Positions 19,273 through 27,883 of a stretch of 64,000 nucleotides of DNA are shown here, piece by piece (position 1 is the stretch's first letter; the number at the start of each line of letters is the position of its first letter). Both the position numbers and the translations under genes were made by a program. The DNA is from Novosphingobium jiangmenense (GTDB lineage: Bacteria; Pseudomonadota; Alphaproteobacteria; Sphingomonadales; Sphingomonadaceae): positions 62,001 through 126,000 of the forward strand of contig NZ_JADQDC010000002.1 of the NCBI RefSeq assembly GCF_015694345.1. Direction: 5' to 3'. The notes beneath the pieces were generated by a model, which was given only the letters and a program-made list of their open reading frames with translations, did no database searches and was not told the DNA's origin.

Positions 19273-19947
19273 TCACGCGAAATCGTCGTAGACGTTGCAG
19301 CTTGCGACCGGATCGGGCGTGGCGGCATTGCGCTGGTAGATCTGGGAAAGATCGCGATCGCCGCGGACGTTGAAAGTCGCGGTCGTGCTGATGACCGTGT
19401 CCGGCACGAAGCGTGCGCTGACGATCGGCTGATAGGCGTACTCGATCTCGACGAAGATCACGGCGTCGTCTTCGGTCGCACTCACTTCCTCGCCCGCCGG
19501 GCCCATACCTGAAAGCGATCCGTCAAGTCCCGCGCCTTCGCCGCCATAGCTGGACTGGAAAGCGCGTTTGCCCTTGCAGCGCTGCCAGTGAATGTACTGC
19601 GTACCTTCCGTGCCGGGCACCACCTCTAGGCTGCTGATGATGACGCGGCCGTGCTTGAACAGGTCGAGCTTGCCGGACTGGACATTGGCACCCATCAGCA
19701 GGTCGTTGATGTCGCTCTCGTAGATCTTCAGGTTTTCGAGCATCGACACGTCGCCGATGCGCGAGCCGTTGTCCGCAAGCTGCATCGCCAGCTGGCTGAC
19801 ACGCATGTGCGTTATGGCAAGGTTGCCCAGTTCCGCACCCCACAGCCCGAGCGTCAGCACGAGCGGGGCGCCGAGCGCCAGTTCCACCGCCGCGACGCCC
19901 GATGCGTTCCCGCGCAGGCGAGCCAGCAGGTTTCGCCACCGGCTCAT
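19273..19947 (-). CDS. TadE/TadG-like pseudopilin-type protein (module 2, third gene)
   Basis: 224 residues. The N terminus has the TadE-like layout: a short basic stretch, then NASGVAAVELALGAPLVLTLGLW, a Gly-Val-Ala-Ala-Val-Glu processing-like motif and one membrane helix. The remainder would lie outside the inner membrane and has two Cys (QRCKGK and the C-terminal ASCNVYDDFA). Its start overlaps the stop of the upstream gene (ATGA). It is the last gene of the three-gene module 22453-19273. The role in Tad pilus assembly is inferred from the N terminus and context; the C-terminal domain is unrecognised. Confidence 0.72.
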   Translation of the reverse strand: MSRWRNLLARLRGNASGVAAVELALGAPLVLTLGLWGAELGNLAITHMRVSQLAMQLADNGSRIGDVSMLENLKIYESDINDLLMGANVQSGKLDLFKHGRVIISSLEVVPGTEGTQYIHWQRCKGKRAFQSSYGGEGAGLDGSLSGMGPAGEEVSATEDDAVIFVEIEYAYQPIVSARFVPDTVISTTATFNVRGDRDLSQIYQRNAATPDPVASCNVYDDFA

Positions 19948-20537
19948 GCGCAGTTCCCCAGGCGCGCCTTGCTCTTCTGCGCATCATAGGGCTGGTTGCG
20001 CAGCACCGTGCTGGCGCTGTTGGTAACCGTGTCCCGCATCCCGATCAGTGAGGCCATCGGGAACTTGCGGCGGTAGGTCATGGTCGCAGTGTAGAGTACC
20101 GCATCGCGCGCGCCGCCAAGGCCGACGCTGCCACGGTCGCGGTCCCAGGTCCCGTTGCCGTTGGCGTCCTCGTAGGGTTCTCCCGCATCGCATGCGCCGT
20201 TGCCGTTCGCATCGGTGAAATCCTCGGCGACGCCGATGTCGGTGAAGTTCGCATAGGACTTGCGCGTGAACGCGATTGCCGCATCCGGAACGACGCGATG
20301 AACCTCGATCCTGACGGCGTCGTCGATGGTGGAAAGGTTGTCGCCAGCGCCTTCGACCGTGGAACTCCGCGCCGCGCGCTGCAGGGCGCCTTGGAGCATG
20401 GTGTTGGCATAGACGGTGAAGCCCATGTCGAAGAGCCCCATGAGGACAAGGATCAGGATCGGTGAAACCAGCGCGAATTCTACGGCGGTAGCGCCTTCGC
20501 GATCGGACCGGATGGACCGGGGCAGCTTGCGGGTCAT
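19944..20537 (-). CDS. TadE-like pilus assembly protein with calcium-loop-like repeats (module 2, second gene)
   Basis: 197 residues from the ATG at 20537. The N terminus RSDREGATAVEFALVSPILI is a textbook TadE leader: Gly-Ala-Thr-Ala-Val-Glu-Phe followed by a membrane helix. Unusually, residues 109-120 and 124-132 read DANGNGACDAGE and DANGNGTWD. These are Asp/Asn-rich loops like those of dockerins or thrombospondin type 3 repeats, inserted in the exported part. It overlaps both neighbours by ATGA. The family assignment to TadE-like proteins is good; calcium binding is inference. Confidence 0.8.
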   Translation of the reverse strand: MTRKLPRSIRSDREGATAVEFALVSPILILVLMGLFDMGFTVYANTMLQGALQRAARSSTVEGAGDNLSTIDDAVRIEVHRVVPDAAIAFTRKSYANFTDIGVAEDFTDANGNGACDAGEPYEDANGNGTWDRDRGSVGLGGARDAVLYTATMTYRRKFPMASLIGMRDTVTNSASTVLRNQPYDAQKSKARLGNCA

Positions 20538-22453
20538 TGCGCCAGCCTCAGGTCGCCGATGGAGCGTGCGATCTTGCGGAATGCGTCCTGCAGTTCGGTC
20601 GCGTTCTTCGCGCTGAAGTAGTGCCCGCTTCCTGCACACTCGGTCATGATCGGATTGAGGTCGGTGCCGAAGGCCACGAACCACACGGTCACGTTGCGCT
20701 TCTTCACTTCCTCGCAAACGAAGGAAAAGCGGTTTTCGATCGTCTGGGTCAGCGTGCGCGAGGAGGTCGGACTCCAGCGCCGCTGCGAGATCGGTTCCAC
20801 GCCATAGGAACTGTAGCTGATGTCGAGCGAGGAGGTCTGCCCGTCGGTCAGGAAGATCAGGTGCCGACTTGTCCTCTGGCGCGAAGATACGTCGGCGTTC
20901 TCGCTGGCGAACAGGCCGTTCGGGGTGAGCAGGCGGGCCGCCCAGATCATGCCGATATCATGATAGGTGCTTCCAGCAGCGACCAGTCCGTCGACATAGG
21001 CGTCGTAATCGGTCTGGTTCCAGACCTGAAGCTTGCGCGCGGCAGTCGGGCAGGCGGCAAACCCGGCGACGCCTGGCGAAAGGAATTCGCTATTGGTCGA
21101 GACTTCCGCCGTGGTGAAGTTGCCCGTTCCATTCCACAGCCGTGCCCGCTCGTAGATGATCCCGGGATACATCGGTCGCCACTGCGTGTCGGGTTCGCCG
21201 GCGGTCGGCACCCGGTCGATGTCGAGATCGAGGGCGCGGGTCAGATCGACATTGTCGTAGTCGTCGATTTCGTAGGTCGAGCGCTCCTCGATGCAGCCGT
21301 TCGAAGCGGTGCGCCAGTCGCTCGTATCGCGCACGACATCCTTGTAGAGCCAGGTGCTTCCGCTCGCCAGGGAAGGCTCGGTGATGTACTTGTACGTGTC
21401 GACGTAGCTTGCATAGGTCGTGGTCGACAGCGTGCAGGTCGAGCCTGAGAGGCTTACCGAGTAGGTGTCCCCGTTGCGCGTGCGGTTGTAGGTATAGGTT
21501 GTCCGGGTGCCATCCGGATTGGTGACTGCCGCCGTCGTTGTCGACACCAGCTGGGTCGATGTTGTCAGCGTATTCGCCGGCCTTGCGCAGGTATAGCTTC
21601 CGTTCGAGAGCGTTGCCTCGAAGGTGGAGTTTGCCGTGAAATAGGTGCCCGAGACCGGCGATACCGCACTGTAGTATCCGTAAAGCCCGCCGCTGCCGCT
21701 CGTGCCGGTGAGGGTCCTCGAGGGATAGCTCCACTGCGGGACGACCCATTCATCCTTGAGCAAAGCGCCGACATTGACGTTGGTGGAGTATGGGACGAAG
21801 CCGTAGCGAATGCGGCTCTGCGGTTGGCGCGTGGCTTCCATCGTCGCGAAGAAGCCTTTGACCACCGACTTGAGCACCAAGATCTTGGGCGCAGTGTCAT
21901 CGGGATTGCTCTCTGCCATCGAACCGGTCACGTCGAGCGCCATCACGATGTCGGTGTTCGGCACGGAAAGCTCGGCGCGGCAGCTGACCGAGATGTTTAT
22001 CTCGTCCTTGCCGAAGATCTGCATGATGTCGGTGGGGAGGATCACCGAGGCCACGCCGCCGACCGACTGGTCGTCCTCCAGCGTCATGGTGAAAGTGCGA
22101 TCGACCGAATTGTAGATGCCGTCGGCAAAGTTGGCGTTGAAGAAACGCGTGCCTTTTTCGACGACCGTCGCGCCATCGACGTCCGGATCGAAGCCGGCAA
22201 TCGCGCCGAGTTCCTTTCGCGCTCCCAGTACGCCTGCGTCACACGCCTGCTGCAGGCGGGATTCGACAAGGTATGCCCGCCCCATGTCGATGCTCGATCC
22301 GACCAGCGCAAGCAGTGGCAAAAGCGAGAAAGCGAGGATCACCAGGGCATTGCCGGAATTGTCTCTGGCAAGCAGGCAGAGGCAGTTCACGGCGCGACGC
22401 AATCGCGTGTGCTTCAGCGAACTGCCGTATTCTTGATCCGCACCGGAAGACAT
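20534..22453 (-). CDS. TadG-like pilus assembly protein with von Willebrand A domain (module 2, first gene)
   Basis: 639 residues. The N-terminal TadE/G segment (about 28-65: DNSGNALVILAFSLLPLLAL) contains one membrane helix. A von Willebrand factor A domain begins at about 168 with DIVMALDVTGSM; Asp174 starts the metal-binding DxTGS, a variant of DxSxS. It resumes late with LIFLTDGQTSSLD and VWFVAFGTDLNP. Between them lies a Thr/Ser/Tyr-rich insert of roughly 250 residues with Cys pairs. TadG proteins are secreted or envelope-anchored parts of the Tad system. It heads the module, with ATGA coupling to the next gene. The 148 bases upstream hold no gene. Confidence 0.85.
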   Translation of the reverse strand: MSSGADQEYGSSLKHTRLRRAVNCLCLLARDNSGNALVILAFSLLPLLALVGSSIDMGRAYLVESRLQQACDAGVLGARKELGAIAGFDPDVDGATVVEKGTRFFNANFADGIYNSVDRTFTMTLEDDQSVGGVASVILPTDIMQIFGKDEINISVSCRAELSVPNTDIVMALDVTGSMAESNPDDTAPKILVLKSVVKGFFATMEATRQPQSRIRYGFVPYSTNVNVGALLKDEWVVPQWSYPSRTLTGTSGSGGLYGYYSAVSPVSGTYFTANSTFEATLSNGSYTCARPANTLTTSTQLVSTTTAAVTNPDGTRTTYTYNRTRNGDTYSVSLSGSTCTLSTTTYASYVDTYKYITEPSLASGSTWLYKDVVRDTSDWRTASNGCIEERSTYEIDDYDNVDLTRALDLDIDRVPTAGEPDTQWRPMYPGIIYERARLWNGTGNFTTAEVSTNSEFLSPGVAGFAACPTAARKLQVWNQTDYDAYVDGLVAAGSTYHDIGMIWAARLLTPNGLFASENADVSSRQRTSRHLIFLTDGQTSSLDISYSSYGVEPISQRRWSPTSSRTLTQTIENRFSFVCEEVKKRNVTVWFVAFGTDLNPIMTECAGSGHYFSAKNATELQDAFRKIARSIGDLRLAQ

Positions 22454-22601
22454 GAGTGCCTACCTACGCGAAAACCCCTAATATCTTGGAAAAGGATTAT
22501 CGTGAAAAATTCACTTATGTCATCGCCCCGATATGGTTCTGATACATTCAGCGCCGTCCGGACAAGGCTGTTATACTCGGCAATCCGAAGAACGGTCTTG
22601 C

Positions 22602-23054
22602 TCAGGTCTTGGGCATCAGGAACAGGGGTTGCGCATAGGTGATCGGGAATTCATCGACCCCGATGAACGCCAGTACAGTGGGCACGCTATAGGTCATGCT
22701 GACCCGCTTTTCGATTGTGCCGGTCACCCGAGGCGTTGCGATGCTGGTGACGCTTATGGCGAGGCGTGAGCTTTCGAGGCCATAAGGGTTCTTGATCGCG
22801 ATCGAGCGCAAATAATAGCGGATCTGGTCGTTGGTGAGTTCGTTGCCGGTCTGGTAATTGACGGTCGCATAGCGGACCACATCCGACGCAATCGAGCGCA
22901 TCGCATTGTAGTTCTGCATGCCGATGCCGATCTGGAACACGCCCAGCATGAGCGCCATGACGGTAGGCGCGAGCAAGGCGAACTCGGTTACCACCGAACC
23001 GTCCTTCTGCCGCAGCACTCGGCAGATCAGGCCACGAACGTGCCCGCCGGTCAT
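22602..23054 (-). CDS. TadE-like pilus assembly protein (module 1, third gene)
   Basis: 150 residues. The N terminus QKDGSVVTEFALLAPTVMAL has the TadE pattern (Gly, small residues, Thr-Glu-Phe) and one membrane helix. The exported part is short and contains no Cys after the leader. Its start overlaps the stop of the upstream TadE-like gene (ATGA). It ends module 1; 148 bases separate it from the TadG-like gene of module 2. Confidence 0.82.
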   Translation of the reverse strand: MTGGHVRGLICRVLRQKDGSVVTEFALLAPTVMALMLGVFQIGIGMQNYNAMRSIASDVVRYATVNYQTGNELTNDQIRYYLRSIAIKNPYGLESSRLAISVTSIATPRVTGTIEKRVSMTYSVPTVLAFIGVDEFPITYAQPLFLMPKT

Positions 23055-23527
23055 GCCTTGGTCCTCTGCCCGTAAAGGATGTAGCGATTGACCCGCAGCG
23101 CAATCGTCGAGCCGACCCCGAATTCCGTCCAGATCGGCACGTAGTTGTCGGTCAGCGTGACCTGCACGTAGCGGGAAACGTTGTCGCCCGTCGCGCAGGT
23201 GCTTTCCAGCGCGACATAGGACCCCGACGAATTGCAGCGGTACGCTGCGGCAACGGCCACCTTGCTGGCGTCGAGGCCAGTGGTGGTCGAAACGACGTTC
23301 TTGAGCGTGGTCAGATCGTCGGTCGTATCGGGATCGGTGGCCAGTGCGATCGATTCCGCCACCGTCATCGCGCTCTGCAGCTCGCTCTGCCGAGCCACGA
23401 GCGTGCTAACCTGGTAGGCGCCAAGGCTGAACAGGACCATGATTGGCGCGATTATGGCCGTCTCCACGGCCATGGCGCCGCCACGATCCCTCAGCAGCCG
23501 AGCAAGGAGAGCGGAAGCGGCGATCAT
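23051..23527 (-). CDS. TadE-like pilus assembly protein (module 1, second gene)
   Basis: 158 residues from the ATG at 23527, which overlaps the stop of the TadG-like gene upstream. The frame is open further upstream to 23653, but that part lies inside TadG. The N terminus LRDRGGAMAVETAIIAPIMV carries the Gly-x-Met-Ala-Val-Glu-Thr motif and a membrane helix. The exported part contains two Cys (AAYRCNSSGS and ESTCATGD), which probably form a disulfide. Coupled by ATGA to the next gene. Confidence 0.82.
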   Translation of the reverse strand: MIAASALLARLLRDRGGAMAVETAIIAPIMVLFSLGAYQVSTLVARQSELQSAMTVAESIALATDPDTTDDLTTLKNVVSTTTGLDASKVAVAAAYRCNSSGSYVALESTCATGDNVSRYVQVTLTDNYVPIWTEFGVGSTIALRVNRYILYGQRTKA

Positions 23528-25143
23528 ACGACCAGCTTCACCTTGCTGACTTCCCTGGCGACGATGGTGTCTTCGGTCATGCCGGGAGGACAGAATGTGG
23601 ACATGTTCGCCGTGCCGGTGATGGTGATCGTGTTGGCGGCGATCATCAGGCACTGGCTGGTGACCGTGGCGGTGCCGGTGAAGTCCATGGCGCTGTTCGG
23701 CAGATAGATCGTGCCGTTGAGGACGGTGTAGGCATCGCCGTTGATCAGGCTGCGGCTGGTGCCGGTAGAACTGCGGTCCTCGAACACCAGCATCCCGGCC
23801 AGCGCATTGGCATCGGTCTGCGATACGCCGCGCGCGACCAGTTCGGAGGCCTGGATGGCCGTGAGGTTGATGTTCGAACCGCCGTTGATCTTGATGTAGG
23901 CTCCGTTCTTCAGCACGAACATCACGCCGCTGCCGACAACCGCATACTGCCCGCTGACCTCCACGCCGCCGCCGTCGATGATGTAGACGCCGGGGGCGAA
24001 GGTGGTCGCGCAGGACACCTTGATGCCGCCGGTGTAGGTGCCGGGCTGTGCCGATGCCAGATCCGCGGTGCTCGTCTTGCTGAGGTTGGACAGCGTAGTG
24101 GCGACCACGGTCTCCATCTTTTCCCAGACAGTGTTGTTGCCCGAGCCGTTGTTGGTCTGCGTCCAGGTGGTGGTCGTCGTGTAGGTAGTGCCCGCGACAG
24201 TGGTGTTATCGACGATCACGTAGCTTTCGGTGCTTGTCGTCGTGTAATCCTTGTTGGAGTTCCTGACGCCGGTGACCTGGGTGGTGGCAGTCTGCCAGGT
24301 GGCGCCCTTCCAGTACGTGTAGGTGACCGTAGTCTTCTTGCTCCGGTCCGCGCGGGTGGTGGTCGTTCCTTTCACGCAATAGTAGCTGCGCGCTGTCTGG
24401 CTCTCCACGGGGTTGGGCGGTGAGACATTGGCGTAAGGATCGAACAGGCCTTCGAGGTAATCATGGACCTCGTCATCGGTATGCAGGTTGAACCAGTCGT
24501 CGATGCCGCCGCGGGAAAGCACCCAACCCGCGTCGATATCGGGTGTGCCGTTGACGAGAATCGATGACTCCGACGTGGAAAGGGCGGCAATGCCGCACTT
24601 GGCCTTGAGCACCGAGGTGCCGCCGATGGTGACCGCGCCGCTTTCATCCTCGTCCAGCGCCAGCAGGCAAGAGGTGAACGAGGTGCCTGCTGTGAAAGCA
24701 GCCTGCGCAGAGGCGGTGACAGTGGTGCCCTTGCCGGTCAGGAAGCTTGAGAACGGCAGCGTATCGCGAACAGCCGCGCTGACCGAGACGCTGTTGTTGC
24801 TGCCGCCCGCATAGCTCGAGAGCGTGACGGTCGGGGTGGCCACGGTGATGTCCGCCACCGTCGAGATATTGGCGTTGAATTCCTGCAGCGCGCGGGCCGA
24901 ATAGTTGGCGCGGGTGGCGCTTTGCGTGCGGGCCCAGGCGCCGGCCAGCGCCGCCTGATCGACCGCGAACTGCAACTCGCGCTTCCACATGTACCATTGT
25001 GCGGTATCGACCGCGAAGCCGGCGCCGCCGATGAAGGCCGGCATGCCAAGCGCAAGCAGCAAGGTTGCGTTGCCGCCGGTGTGGCGGGCAAGGCGCTTGC
25101 ACAAGTCGCGTAGCCTCGAGAGTGGTCGAAATGCTGAGAGCAT
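23524..25143 (-). CDS. TadG-like protein without vWA domain (module 1, first gene)
   Basis: 539 residues. The N terminus shows the TadG leader TGGNATLLLALGMPAFIGGA and GFAVDTAQWYMWKRELQFAVDQAALAGA, as in Flp pilus assembly proteins. No DxSxS metal site is visible, unlike its paralogue at 20534-22453. The C-terminal 200 residues (PGVYIIDGGGVEVSGQYAVV onward) are Gly/Thr/Ile-rich and look like beta-helix repeats. A Thr-rich stretch sits in the middle. It is the first gene of module 1; 144 bases separate it from the divergent gene at 25288. Confidence 0.78.
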   Translation of the reverse strand: MLSAFRPLSRLRDLCKRLARHTGGNATLLLALGMPAFIGGAGFAVDTAQWYMWKRELQFAVDQAALAGAWARTQSATRANYSARALQEFNANISTVADITVATPTVTLSSYAGGSNNSVSVSAAVRDTLPFSSFLTGKGTTVTASAQAAFTAGTSFTSCLLALDEDESGAVTIGGTSVLKAKCGIAALSTSESSILVNGTPDIDAGWVLSRGGIDDWFNLHTDDEVHDYLEGLFDPYANVSPPNPVESQTARSYYCVKGTTTTRADRSKKTTVTYTYWKGATWQTATTQVTGVRNSNKDYTTTSTESYVIVDNTTVAGTTYTTTTTWTQTNNGSGNNTVWEKMETVVATTLSNLSKTSTADLASAQPGTYTGGIKVSCATTFAPGVYIIDGGGVEVSGQYAVVGSGVMFVLKNGAYIKINGGSNINLTAIQASELVARGVSQTDANALAGMLVFEDRSSTGTSRSLINGDAYTVLNGTIYLPNSAMDFTGTATVTSQCLMIAANTITITGTANMSTFCPPGMTEDTIVAREVSKVKLVV

Positions 25144-25248
25144 GCTGCTACCGTCTGTTCACCCTGTCGGCGGTTGCCGATGCCGATCCCCGCGACTCGT
25201 TCAATAATTTGTCGTGGTAAGTTCATCTTGAAGCCATGTGGTTGACGG

Positions 25249-25266
25249 CCCGTTAAATATTACGGG
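25249..25266. promoter_or_regulatory. Palindrome in the divergent promoter region before the Tad module
   Basis: CCCGT and ACGGG arms flank the AT-rich centre TAAATATT, between the minus-strand TadG-like gene (start 25143) and the plus-strand gene at 25288. The position fits an operator or part of a promoter. No known consensus is matched with confidence. Confidence 0.3.
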
Positions 25267-25287
25267 AATTGCGAAAGTTCGTTGTTA

Positions 25288-25887
25288 ATGTCGGAGTTAC
25301 CATCGGGAGCCGCGGAAAACCTTGATCCCGCCCGCCGGATTGCCTTGGCCTATGCCCCGGCGCGGGCGCGGCCCGCATGGCTGGCTCTGTTCATGTTTCA
25401 GCAGAAACTTGCCGAAACAGCGCGTCCCGGACGTGAACCACTGATGGTGCAGCTGCGCCTGTCATGGTGGCGGGACCGGCTGAACGAGCAGGGCGATGCC
25501 TGGCCGGTCAGCGAGCCGGTGCTCTCTGCGCTCAAGGCTTGGGACGGCGAACATGGCAGGCTGGTCGAACTCGTCGACGGTTGGGAAGCCAGCGTCCTCG
25601 CCGAAGATGATGGCCGCGCCGATTGCGAGGAGTTCGTCTCCGCGCAGGTCTCGGCTTACGTGGCACTGGCCGAGGTCCTTGGCGTTCGCGATACCAGTGC
25701 GGTTCGTGCAACTGCCGAGTTTCTGGCCGGTAGCCGGGGTGACCATCGGCGGGCAGGCGCGGTGCCCCGGCCGATGCGTCCGCTCGCCGTCCTTGCCGCC
25801 ATGCAGCGTAGTGTCGACCGCGAAGGCGGCTCGAGGCCGGTGGCGGACATGCTCGCAGTGATCCGGGCCGGGCTGCTCGGCTTCTGA
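25288..25887 (+). CDS. Squalene/phytoene synthase family protein, short
   Basis: 199 residues from the ATG at 25288. The segment FMFQQKLAETARPGREPLMV followed by LRLSWWRDRL matches the N-terminal half of the squalene/phytoene synthase fold. The Asp-rich diphosphate-binding motifs of true synthases are not visible, and the protein is roughly 80-100 residues shorter than a catalytic enzyme. Non-catalytic relatives (NDUFAF6-like) assist respiratory complex I assembly, which is a possible but unproven role. No carotenoid genes are adjacent. It may be divergent rather than broken: the frame is intact and the codon use is like that of its neighbours. Confidence 0.7.
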   Translation: MSELPSGAAENLDPARRIALAYAPARARPAWLALFMFQQKLAETARPGREPLMVQLRLSWWRDRLNEQGDAWPVSEPVLSALKAWDGEHGRLVELVDGWEASVLAEDDGRADCEEFVSAQVSAYVALAEVLGVRDTSAVRATAEFLAGSRGDHRRAGAVPRPMRPLAVLAAMQRSVDREGGSRPVADMLAVIRAGLLGF

Positions 25888-25969
25888 TTTCCTGCCAAAC
25901 CGGCAGCATCTGCCGCTGCACCTCGCCGCGCTGCCGCACTACACCGGCAGGGACGGAAGGACAGGTGCG

Positions 25970-26443
25970 ATGGTTCGTGGTTTGCTGGGAGGACTGGCAG
26001 CGCTGATGCTCTGCGCGGCGGGCATTTTCTGGTGGCAGGGCAGGGCGGCGACGATCAACGGGGCTGCGCCACCGCTCGCCCTGGATGAAGCCGCCACCGA
26101 TGAGCCCGAAGAACTGCCGACGGCGGATGTCGACGGACTGGTCGGCGTCGCCCCGCCCGAGGCGACCGTGGTGGGCAAGGAGACCCGCCGCTTCAACCTT
26201 GTAGACAAGGACCGCGACAACCGCATCAGCCGCACCGAGATGCTTAGCCAGCGGGCAAAGGCCTTCCGCAAGCTCGACAAGGACGGCAACAACCTGCTGA
26301 CGTTCGAGGAGTGGGCCTTTGCCACGGTCGACAAGTTCAAGGCGGCCGACGGCAACGGCGACCTGTACCTGACGCGGGAGGAATTCGCGACGACCCGGCC
26401 CAAGGACAAGCCCAAGGCCAAGCAGAAGTGCTCGTGCAAGTAG
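25970..26443 (+). CDS. EF-hand calcium-binding protein, exported or membrane-anchored
   Basis: 157 residues. A hydrophobic segment at about 5-22 (LLGGLAALMLCAAGIFWW) is a signal peptide or anchor. Three EF-hand loops follow: residues 79-90 (DKDRDNRISRTE), 103-114 (DKDGNNLLTFEE) and 127-138 (DGNGDLYLTREE), all with ligand residues at positions 1, 3, 5, 7, 9 and 12 or close to it. The C terminus is a Lys-rich tail ending CSCK. It probably senses or buffers calcium in the periplasm. Its stop is 3 bases from the convergent trmFO stop. Confidence 0.85.
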   Translation: MVRGLLGGLAALMLCAAGIFWWQGRAATINGAAPPLALDEAATDEPEELPTADVDGLVGVAPPEATVVGKETRRFNLVDKDRDNRISRTEMLSQRAKAFRKLDKDGNNLLTFEEWAFATVDKFKAADGNGDLYLTREEFATTRPKDKPKAKQKCSCK

Positions 26444-26446
26444 CGC

Positions 26447-27814
26447 TCAGGGCAGGGTGGAGGCCCAGCTCGTGAAGTCTGCCTTCGCGCGTTCGGTATA
26501 GGCCTCCTTGCGGACCTTCTTCTTCACCTCGGGCAGCGGCGGGAACAAGCCGAAGTTGACGTTCATCGGCTGAAAGCTCTCCGCATCGGCATCGCCGGTG
26601 ATGTGCGCCAGCAGCGCGCCCAAGGCGGTGGTGCGGGGCGGCGGTGTCCAGTCACGGCCGGTGATCTGCGCTGCCGCCATTAGCCCGGCGAGGAGGCCCA
26701 CCGAGCCGCTTTCGACATAGCCTTCGCAACCGGTGATCTGTCCGGCAAAGCGGATGTGCGGTGCCGCCTTCAGCCGCAACTGACGGTCAAGCAGCGTCGG
26801 CGAATTGAGGAAGGTGTTGCGGTGCAAGCCGCCGAGCCGGGCGAATTCGGCGTTCTCGAGCCCCGGTATGGTGCGGAAGACGCGGACCTGTTCGGCATGC
26901 TTCAGCTTGGTCTGGAAGCCGACCATGTTCCACAAGGTGCCGAGCTTGTTGTCCTGCCGCAATTGCACCACGGCATAGGGCCAGCGCCCGTTGGGATGCT
27001 CTGCCGTGGCCCAGTGCGGGTTGTCGAGGCCGACCGGCTTCATCGGGCCGAAGCGCAAGGTCTCTTCGCCGCGCGCGGCCATGACCTCGATCGGCATGCA
27101 GCCGTCGAAATAGGGGGTATTGGCCTCCCATTCCTTGAACTCGGTCTTCTCGCCGGCCAGCAACTCCTCGCGAAAGGCGAGGTACTGGTCCCGCGTCATC
27201 GGGCAGTTGATGTAGTCGCGCCCGTCGCCGCCCAGCGCCAGCGAGGCTTCCGCGCCCTTGTCCCAGCGCGAGGCCATCCACGCGACGTCCATGTCGATGG
27301 AGTCGCGATAGACGATCGGGGCGATCGCATCGAAGAAGGCGAGGCTGTCCGCCCCGGTCGCCTTGCCGATGCTCTCGGCCAGCAGCGGAGCGGTCAGCGG
27401 CCCGGTGGCGACGATGGTCAGGCCATCGGTCGGCAGCACGTCGACCCTCTCGCGCACGATTTGCAGCGTGGGCTGGGCGCGCAGGGCGGCTTCGACCTCT
27501 GCCGAGAACACGTCGCGATCCACCGCCAGGGCGGACCCTGCGGGAACGCGCGCCTTCGCGGCCGCTGCCATCAGCAGGCTGTCGCACTTGCGCATCTCGT
27601 GGTGGAGGAGGCCCACCGCATTCTTCTCGTCATCGTCCGAACGGAACGAATTGGAGCAGACCAGTTCGGCAAGGCCATCGCCGTTATGGGCGGGGGTGGT
27701 ATCGCCGCTGCCGCGCATTTCCGACAGGCGCACATGGATGCCGCGACGTGCCAGTTGCCACGCCGCTTCGCTTCCGGCCATGCCGCCGCCGATGATATGG
27801 ACCTGATGCGTCAT
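26447..27814 (-). CDS. trmFO: Methylenetetrahydrofolate-tRNA-(uracil-5-)-methyltransferase
   Basis: Folate- and FAD-dependent enzyme making 5-methyluridine at position 54 of tRNA. It is 455 residues from the ATG at 27814. The FAD-binding motif is [21 protein letters not shown] at the N terminus. The family signatures [24 protein letters not shown] and [20 protein letters not shown] are clear, as is the C-terminal [19 protein letters not shown] [15 protein letters not shown]. The longer open frame to 28189 runs antisense to the YhhN gene and is rejected. Divergent from that gene with 69 bases between starts. Confidence 0.95.
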   Translation of the reverse strand: MTHQVHIIGGGMAGSEAAWQLARRGIHVRLSEMRGSGDTTPAHNGDGLAELVCSNSFRSDDDEKNAVGLLHHEMRKCDSLLMAAAAKARVPAGSALAVDRDVFSAEVEAALRAQPTLQIVRERVDVLPTDGLTIVATGPLTAPLLAESIGKATGADSLAFFDAIAPIVYRDSIDMDVAWMASRWDKGAEASLALGGDGRDYINCPMTRDQYLAFREELLAGEKTEFKEWEANTPYFDGCMPIEVMAARGEETLRFGPMKPVGLDNPHWATAEHPNGRWPYAVVQLRQDNKLGTLWNMVGFQTKLKHAEQVRVFRTIPGLENAEFARLGGLHRNTFLNSPTLLDRQLRLKAAPHIRFAGQITGCEGYVESGSVGLLAGLMAAAQITGRDWTPPPRTTALGALLAHITGDADAESFQPMNVNFGLFPPLPEVKKKVRKEAYTERAKADFTSWASTLP

Positions 27815-27883
27815 GCGCTTGCCCTTGGCATTGCCGCGCCGCTGCGGCAAGACCGTCCGCAGGGCAAAGGGAGAAGACGCCGG

